Assembly (NCBI RefSeq): GCF_008056315.1
Contig: NZ_VRKQ01000006.1
Span: forward strand, 2,325-38,372
DNA from: Seonamhaeicola maritimus
GTDB taxonomy: Bacteria > Bacteroidota > Bacteroidia > Flavobacteriales > Flavobacteriaceae
Reading direction: 5' to 3'
DNA length: 36,048 nucleotides
This document shows positions 35,927 to 36,048 of this stretch, piece after piece. Within the stretch, counting starts at the first letter, position 1. Each line of letters opens with the position of its first letter. A model generated the notes under the pieces. The model was not told the origin of the DNA. It saw only the letters and a list, made by a program, of their open reading frames with translations, and searched no databases. The translations under genes and the position numbers were made by a program.

Positions 35927-36048
35927 TCTAATGCTAAATTTTAGAACTTGGAAGATAATAATTCTCACTTATAAATATACCGAGCTACTACATAAAAAAC
36001 AACCTCGTATCCATTTTAGATAAGGGTTTGTTGTTAAATAGTGAGGTT
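35927..36048. other. Right window end, no gene recognised
   Basis: Only AT-rich DNA with an imperfect pair AACCTC (about 35992) and GAGGTT (36043-36048) is seen. It may hold the promoter of the helicase gene or the end of an element continuing outside the window. Confidence 0.4.

Noticed and set aside
35927-35968. GTG start at 35968 for the helicase
   Set aside because: The 14 extra residues (MRIIIFQVLKFSIR) do not fit the family N-terminus, while the ATG at 35926 does.

Overview
The window is AT-rich DNA that reads as a member of the Bacteroidota, most likely a marine Flavobacteriaceae. The support is type IX secretion (T9SS) C-terminal sorting domains, SprB, DUF285 and MopE-type repeats, the TAnnTTTG promoter box, AT-rich translation starts without Shine-Dalgarno sequences, and the gene set exbB-exbD-tonB-folC, nhaD and anmK. 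I cannot assign a genus from the sequence alone.

Region 1 (about 1-24,560, all minus strand) is a surface-protein island. It holds four giant secreted repeat proteins. The first is a protein of more than 2,497 residues running off the left edge, with seven FG-GAP/VCBS repeats, four tandem PKD+DUF285 modules and a MopE-type calcium/metal-binding tail. The second is a 1,910-residue choice-of-anchor-L protein with 14 Ig-like repeats and a type B sorting domain. The third is a 1,244-residue Ycf48-like propeller protein with a type A sorting domain. The fourth is a 1,719-residue LRR plus SprB-repeat protein with a type A sorting domain. At the upstream end of the island lies an orphan PAS-LuxR regulator.

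The main discovery candidate is in the gaps of this island. The three long intergenic regions (7493-8201, 17701-18226, 23387-23786) carry the same element: a 19-20 bp dyad (AATAC...GTATT), exactly 27 nt, then a TACATTG-like -7 box without a -33 TTG. This is followed by a ~70-nt segment that folds as a conserved UAGGG-loop stem and an intrinsic terminator hairpin. Two of the three regions repeat the dyad-27nt-box arrangement a second time behind the terminator. The stem sequences vary in a pairing-preserving way. I infer a PAS-LuxR-controlled regulon in which each surface-gene unit is preceded by a small structured RNA or attenuator leader.

Region 2 (24,660-32,130) is conserved housekeeping DNA on the minus strand: a hairpin-rich intergenic repeat, tRNA-Val(UAC) with a textbook Bacteroidota promoter, the operon exbB-exbD-tonB-folC (TonB energy transduction plus folate polyglutamylation), a Glu/Leu/Phe/Val-type dehydrogenase followed 9 nt later by nhaD, and anmK (peptidoglycan recycling).

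Region 3 (32,160-36,048) has a plus-strand acyl-CoA dehydrogenase with a perfect 10-bp-arm dyad over its promoter, a dispersed GTCATT-type repeat, and a convergent PIF1-like helicase with HRDC and HTH_40-type C-terminal domains.
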